A stretch of 64,000 nucleotides of DNA from positions 19,384,001-19,448,000 of the forward strand of contig NC_090291.1 of NCBI RefSeq assembly GCF_037392515.1, written 5' to 3'. The position numbers were made by a program, and so were the translations under genes. This DNA is from Haliotis asinina. Taxonomy: Eukaryota; Mollusca; Gastropoda; Lepetellida; Haliotidae. The notes under the pieces are model-generated. The model made no database searches. It saw only the letters and a list, made by a program, of their open reading frames with translations, and had not been told where the DNA came from. The stretch's first letter is position 1, and each line of letters starts with the position of its first letter. Below, piece by piece: positions 59,601 to 64,000 of this stretch.

Positions 59601-62600
59601 CAGACAGTGGCCAGCTGTCACTATATGTCTGTCGTCGATGAGGCTGCCACCACAGGGACTATTTTCTCTGTATATGTACACCATCCATGGGAATTCACAG
59701 CGGAGTGCATTGGTACCGCCGATAACACGAGACGACACTCCTGTTAATACCTGTTGTCCAACCCCGCATTCTGTTGAAATAGTGAGTGAGTTGCGTTTTA
59801 AGCCGCTTTTGGCAATATTCAAGTAATGTCATGGCGCGGGACACCAGAAATGGGCTTTACACATTGTACCTCTATGGTTACACACATTGTTCCTCTATGG
59901 TTACACACATTGTACCTCTGTGGTTACACACATTGTACCTCTATGGTTATCGAACCCAGGCCTGGGGCGTGACGAGAAAACCTTTTAACCACGATAATGC
60001 TCTGCTAAAGAGGAATCAGGACCAAACAAACCATATACCATACATTCAGTAGTTATATCTTGGCATCCATTAATTGTGACGCTGTATTGCCGTCAGGAAA
60101 TATGTCACATAGTCAGTGTGTTAAACTGATTACCGTGTTAAACGGTAATAACGGTGGGTAAACAAATACCGGTTTAGTTCTGTAACTCGGCGGTTGCAAA
60201 ATACAGGGCCTGTGTCTAATAATTTTATCATCTGGTCATTTAAGCATGTGTTCGCTGATTCATTGTCAAATGGGACAGTATGTCCCCGACAATACATAAA
60301 ACGTAATCTAATAACAAAAGGAACTATGTATTTAGTCATATCTATAGTCTGCAGGGATCCTATATCTCTGATAACATATAAAACATACTTTAATAACAAA
60401 GGATGTATTTGATCATATCTACATTATTGCAGGGACCGTTTGCCTCCAATAACGTATGCATCATAATCCAAAAACCAAACAGAGCATGTATTGGTCATAC
60501 TTATGGTCTAAAGGGACCATAGCCATGTACCTGGGAATGCTGGATGTGGATTTCGGGTGGATGGTGTCGTTGTCGTTGTCGTTGTCGTCGTTGTCGTTGT
60601 CGTTTTTCTTCCTGATCGATCTGGTAAACAGCAGTAGTTGTATGACGGACACAATATAGGGGCTTGGAACAAAGTTGTTTGACCAGCTGGACATGTGCGG
60701 TAACACTGACCTTTGAGTAAGCGACAAACTGAAACAATAGAAAATATTCATTTGCTGTTGCAAAGATACCCTGCTGGAATATATAAGTGTGTGTCTCTCT
60801 TTCTCTCCGTGTGCAATATATTCTACTATACTGCCATTCATTTATTTGTGTCAGTCTTATTGTGTGTGCATCTGTGTGAATTGTGTTATACTATTCTATC
60901 AATCATGTATTTGGTTCTGTTTTATTGTGTGTGTCTTTGTGTTTAATATGTTCTACTATTATGTCATTAATGTATTTGTGTCTGTCTTATTGTGTGTCTC
61001 TTTCTGTGTAATATATCATATTATCCTGTCATTCATGTGTCTGTCTTATTGTGTCTGTCCTTGTGCGTAATATGTTCTGCGTAAACTGTTCTGTTATTCA
61101 TGTATTTGTGTTTGTTATACCCTGTGTGTGTTTGTGTGTCATATGTTCCACTATTCTGTCATTCATTTCTTTAGTGCACTGGAAATGTATTCCCTTGTAA
61201 ACCGTATACACGATTAATAATAGCTCTGTGACTGTTATCCGTGGTTACTTGTCATATTATCAAATTTGTAACACAACAGAACATAAAGGGTAATGAAAAG
61301 CGTTGTTCATGGCAATATCTACAGTACAGATAAAAGTGGATTTTACAAGTTTCTTTTAAATTTCTGCATGCCAATGATACAGATCAAGAAATTCAAATAG
61401 CAAAGAATAACGTCAGTGTCATTTTATCTGGTTGTAACAATGTCGTAAACACCAGGAACAACCTTCCACACCGTTGTAACGATATCACACAATCATTCCT
61501 CACAGTCATCATAAGTGATGGTGCAGCAAGCACGTGATTCTGGTATCCTGTTTGATAGGGTCCTAAGGTGTTCGAAGCATTTGAAATTATACATGTTTTT
61601 GAACACCGAAGAAATATTTCATTTTCATCTCAGCGGGATGCAAATATCGATTTAGAGTGATGCAAATATGTGACTGAAAACATGAGCAAGGACACATATT
61701 TTTTTTATCAAACCCGATCAGTCAGATCATTAAGCCTTACTTGCCAATTCAAATTTGAATAGGGAATAATGAACAGCATGGCGGATTGTATGTACGTCAT
61801 ATGGATTTTTCACTAAAATCCCACAATCTCAAAGAGGCGTTGTACGTTTTTCCTTATCACAATTAAACTTTTCGGCCTCAGTTTTATTCAAACCAGCTAA
61901 ATAAGTCAACATCACACACCTAGAAATACAAGTACGTTCGTGTGAGCATGTTAACTGTCAAAACAGTACGCATGCAAAACAGAAACCATCGCATTGTTTG
62001 AGATGCAGTAAAGGTTTTGAGGTTTTAAATGGACATTTTGTGGTGGTGTTATTGTAACTGATATGGCTATATATGTTCAGTCGTAAAACATATTCGTCTC
62101 AAAAGCTGGACCGTGTCCTGCAGAGGAACGTCACAAGGAAAAGGACAGTGTCCACTTGATGATGCAAACATCATCATTCATCAGGCATCTAAATCCATTT
62201 CAACGAGTTCCTTGTGGAAAGTGAATTTTATTTACTATCTATAAATAATGATTTACATACTTCTGTAAAGGCTATCTTTATGTGTGTAAATGACTTAATC
62301 CCTGTGCAAATACGTTTGTTTCACAGGTTTGCGGTGAAATACAGCTGAGCGTCTGCTTCACCGAGAGAGTAAATGTCACGCCAACAGTCAGCTCTGAATG
62401 AATTATGGTAATAGGGCCAAGCTGCTAATGACTTGTGTACTTCCATTGCCCTACTTCATGATTGTACGTAAATACTGGCTAGGTGGCTTCATGTTGAACT
62501 GGAATAATGAATTCAAACCCAATTTAACACCTGCGTGCATTTATAACAGGTAGTGCAAACGCACTGCAGTGAAAGCATAAAATTTAAACCGGATATTGAT

Positions 62601-62764
62601 ACCTTTGACTTTAACTCCGTTGACGATTATGTATGTATATGTCTTATGAATAAGATAAAACAATACTTACAGTTAAATTGTCCATTGGTAATAGAGGCTA
62701 AATGAGCCAGTAGTATAATCAGGTATACAGTCCTGGGCAACACTGCGTCCAGGACCTTCGGCAT
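53631..62764 (-). CDS. Gene E: secreted trypsin-like serine protease, catalytic triad intact
   Basis: Seven exons: 62764-62671 signal peptide, 60728-60711 microexon, 59770-59599, 58041-57911, 57038-56886, 54385-54237, 53807-53631; 297 aa in phase. Activation site SSR-VIGG. Triad: TAGHC (His57), KNDIAI (Asp102), GDSGGP (Ser195). Asp189 in GRDSC predicts cleavage after Arg or Lys. Unusually position 226, normally Gly at the back of the pocket (PGVY), is Ala (TPAIYT), which could narrow the pocket. Prodomain ECGVGQ Cys can pair with RPVC (Cys122). An in-frame ATG at 62818 would add 18 residues; I chose 62764 because LPRTVYLIILLAHLASITNG then forms a normal signal peptide. The exon 6 donor is GTGCGG, weak. 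As the only live protease in the cluster it is a candidate partner or activator for A-D (inference). Confidence 0.85.
54673..54763. repeat. 28-bp tandem repeat
   Basis: AAGATAGTGTTTAAGAACGA at 54710 and 54738, with a variant at 54673. Confidence 0.75.
55520..55612 (+). repeat. Family P element, single arm with hammerhead-like core
   Basis: CTGATGAGAGAG at 55538, CTCCGAAACGTTGTG at 55559, AATAAAGAACTTGACATCC and ATAAATCTTGCC follow. Stem II would be short and imperfect, so activity is doubtful. No inverted partner nearby. Confidence 0.55.
57340..57410 (-). repeat. Family P remnant
   Basis: Minus strand: CTATCAGACGGAGAGTATC, AACCGAAACGTCG, AACATCCATAAAAGAAC. Same order as 58326-58484. It lies inside a 170-codon plus-strand open frame (57216-57728) that I do not regard as a gene. 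Confidence 0.5.
58326..58484. repeat. Perfect 159-bp palindrome, family P, hammerhead-like core
   Basis: Two 79-bp arms are exact reverse complements around one central base (58405). Starts TAAGAATGAAGATTTTTATG. On the minus strand the centre reads CTGATGA (58406-58400), then A, GGAGT, a loop, ACTCC and GAAACG (to about 58375): the conserved hammerhead ribozyme core with one extra A before stem II. On the plus strand the same place reads CAGATGA. Gene E intron 3. Perfection of the arms implies recent formation. Confidence 0.8.
58901..59167 (+). repeat. S2 SINE, full length
   Basis: Head CCGTGATCTCGGGGTAGAAT, CTAACGGGATCGGGTGGTTA, CACTGGATTGTCTGGTTCAG, ATATAGCTGGAATATTGCTG, tail AAACTCACTCACTCACTCAC. 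A useful reference copy. Confidence 0.85.
59415..59541 (-). repeat. S1 SINE
   Basis: ATGTCCAGAAATGGATTTCA, ATAATCAAACTCGG and CTTTAACCACTGGGCTACCC. The tail is eroded. Confidence 0.7.
59780..59997 (-). repeat. S1 SINE with internal 25-bp expansion, at gene E exon 3
   Basis: Tail GTGAGTGAGTTGCGTTTTA at 59781, 10 bp from the exon 3 start (59770). The body unit CACATTGTACCTCTATGGTT ACACA is repeated four times. Head CTTTTAACCACG at the right. Confidence 0.8.
60563..60606. repeat. (GTCGTT)n microsatellite
   Basis: About seven GTCGTT units with one GTCGTC interruption. Confidence 0.9.
60711..60728 (-). CDS. Exon 2 of gene E: 18-nt microexon
   Basis: CTATTGTTTCAG, 18 exonic bases, then GTCAGT. 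It converts the signal exon end (AAC T) and exon 3 start (AA TGC) into N-F-C-R-L-L-K-E-C. Direct joining would give the stop TAA. It sits where gene C has its 21-nt microexon. The donor is GTCAGT, less typical. Confidence 0.6.
60790..61170. repeat. Degenerate 65-75-bp tandem repeat
   Basis: Recurring TGTCATTCATGTATTTGTG, TCTTATTGTGTGTGTC and AATATGTTCTACTAT, about five units. Gene E intron 1. Confidence 0.65.
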
Positions 62765-62829
62765 GACGCGGATCAGGAGATTACCGATTGCTACTGGGAT
62801 GCACACTTGATACAGCACAGGGATGCAGT

Positions 62830-64000
62830 AGCAGAAAGACAGACTGACGAACCGGCAGATAACGTAACAATCATACGCTCAGTCATATAGCACTGTTGAC
62901 AAGCGTAGGTTTCTCTTCGGGTCTTTTAGGAATTAGTATCCTCTAATGTGTGAGCTAATGCATCTTTCTGTAGCTTGACCGTCGTGGGTTGAGGTAGTTC
63001 TACGGACCAAAGGGCCAGTTTGTAATCATGAGAAGACAAACAGGGTATGTGATGGTGTTGAGTTAAGAAAGGAGTTTGTGGACGACCTAACCATGTTTGT
63101 CCATGGTGTTATAGGCTCAAGGCACCTCGTCAGTGTGCAAACCACGAGCTCAATGAGAACGTCAAACAAAGTACCCTTTCACCCAGTATAAAGGGATGTT
63201 CTTTTCCAATGACTATCTAACTTTCCTTTGCTTTAATTCCGCTGCCTACGTTTGCGGTGGCAGTTACGGATAGAGAAAGAACGCTTTGATTTTGACACGT
63301 TTAATGAACCCAAGGCTGGTAAATTCGCACTTTGGCGACCAGTACCGTTTTTTTTCTATCTCGAACAAAGGCATTCCTCGTTCATGAAATCACGACACAT
63401 CTTGCGGATCTGATCTATTGTGGTGTGTTTGTGTGGAAAGATCCCCGCTTGTGATGAGTAAAGATCACTTAGCAATTGTGCCCCGTTGATTGGCTGAGAT
63501 GTTTTCCTGTGTAGTGAAAGCCATGACGTCTTACGACCAATGTGTCTTGTTATTTACAGGCTGTTCCACACCCATGTTGTTAACAATGAAGCGGCACTAA
63601 AGGTGATTCACTAATTTCCGTCCTGGTAACATGAATGCGTATTGTGTTATCCAAAGAATAGACGAAACAATGCATGGTCTCAAGAAAATTTGGTAAGTTA
63701 CTAGGAAAACAGCTTAAACGGACAGAGAGACAGACAAATTGATTCAGTAAAAAAGTCACAGGCTCATAACACACATCGCAGTACCAATATATCATTCCGC
63801 ATGCATTATGTTTAAAGGGTGAATATTTGGTGAATAGTTTAGATAGACTGAGTCCAAGTTTATGATGCATCTTTGTCCGTAGATTCCATCACTTGTATGA
63901 AGTTAGTTGTTATCGGATAGTCTCTAGAGCGAGCTGTAGACATTTTCTTCTTAGAAAAAGTAAAAAAAAACTTAATTTTCCCGAAACAGTGACATAAAAA
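62830..64000. other. Upstream flank of gene E, nothing recognised
   Basis: No exon-like frame or repeat family recognised. A TATA-like GCTATATGAC lies near 62883-62892 on the minus strand, about 120 nt above the ATG at 62764; weak. Confidence 0.4.

Noticed and set aside
60130-60399. Candidate extra exon of gene E on the minus strand
   Set aside because: No matching acceptor/donor pair keeps the phase, whereas the 18-nt microexon does.

Overview
The window is animal nuclear DNA: interrupted genes with GT-AG introns, AT-rich spacers, many tRNA-derived SINEs, microsatellites and short inverted-repeat transposons. The two abundant SINE families (called S1 and S2 here) and the trypsin-like gene set suggest a mollusc. 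From memory of their sequences I think a gastropod close to abalone (Haliotis) is most likely, but this is recognition, not a search result.

The main content is a head-to-tail cluster of five secreted chymotrypsin-fold (S1 family) genes, all on the minus strand. I assembled the exons by hand from splice sites; every exon joins in phase. From left to right: gene A (2679-9055, 414 aa), gene B (12271-18442, 314 aa), gene C (27296-35601, 471 aa), gene D (37705-46371, 284 aa) and gene E (53631-62764, 297 aa). Gene E keeps His57, Asp102 and Ser195 and looks like an active trypsin-like protease. Genes A-D are pseudoproteases. A and B replace His57 by Met or Val, Asp102 by Asn and Ser195 by Trp. C and D replace His57 by Ser and Ser195 by Glu but keep Asp102. 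All keep the Arg activation site, Asp194 and a prodomain Cys, so they look like cleavable scaffolds rather than decayed genes.

Between signal peptide and protease domain all five genes have a phase-1 intron, and different modules sit there. Gene A has a six-cysteine defensin-like exon and a thrombospondin type 1 exon. Gene C has a two-exon von Willebrand factor A domain with an intact MIDAS, followed by a 21-nt microexon. Genes B and D have nothing, and gene E has an 18-nt microexon. The cluster is thus a small exon-shuffling system producing secreted dead proteases with swappable recognition or effector heads next to one live protease. An immune or plasma cascade role is an inference.

The rest is repeats. 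S1 and S2 occur in about 40 copies and fragments and share one tail. In gene D an S2 tail supplies the 5' splice site of exon 4. There is a degraded Tc1 transposon (39952-40948), several MITE-like elements, and a family of foldback elements with hammerhead-ribozyme-like cores, including a perfect 159-bp palindrome at 58326-58484. Two tandem arrays appear to have grown from exon edges (gene C exon 2 acceptor, gene D exon 5 donor). Spacers at 18450-27250, 46600-53390 and 62830-64000 hold no gene I can recognise. The left edge carries an unrecognised open frame running out of the window.
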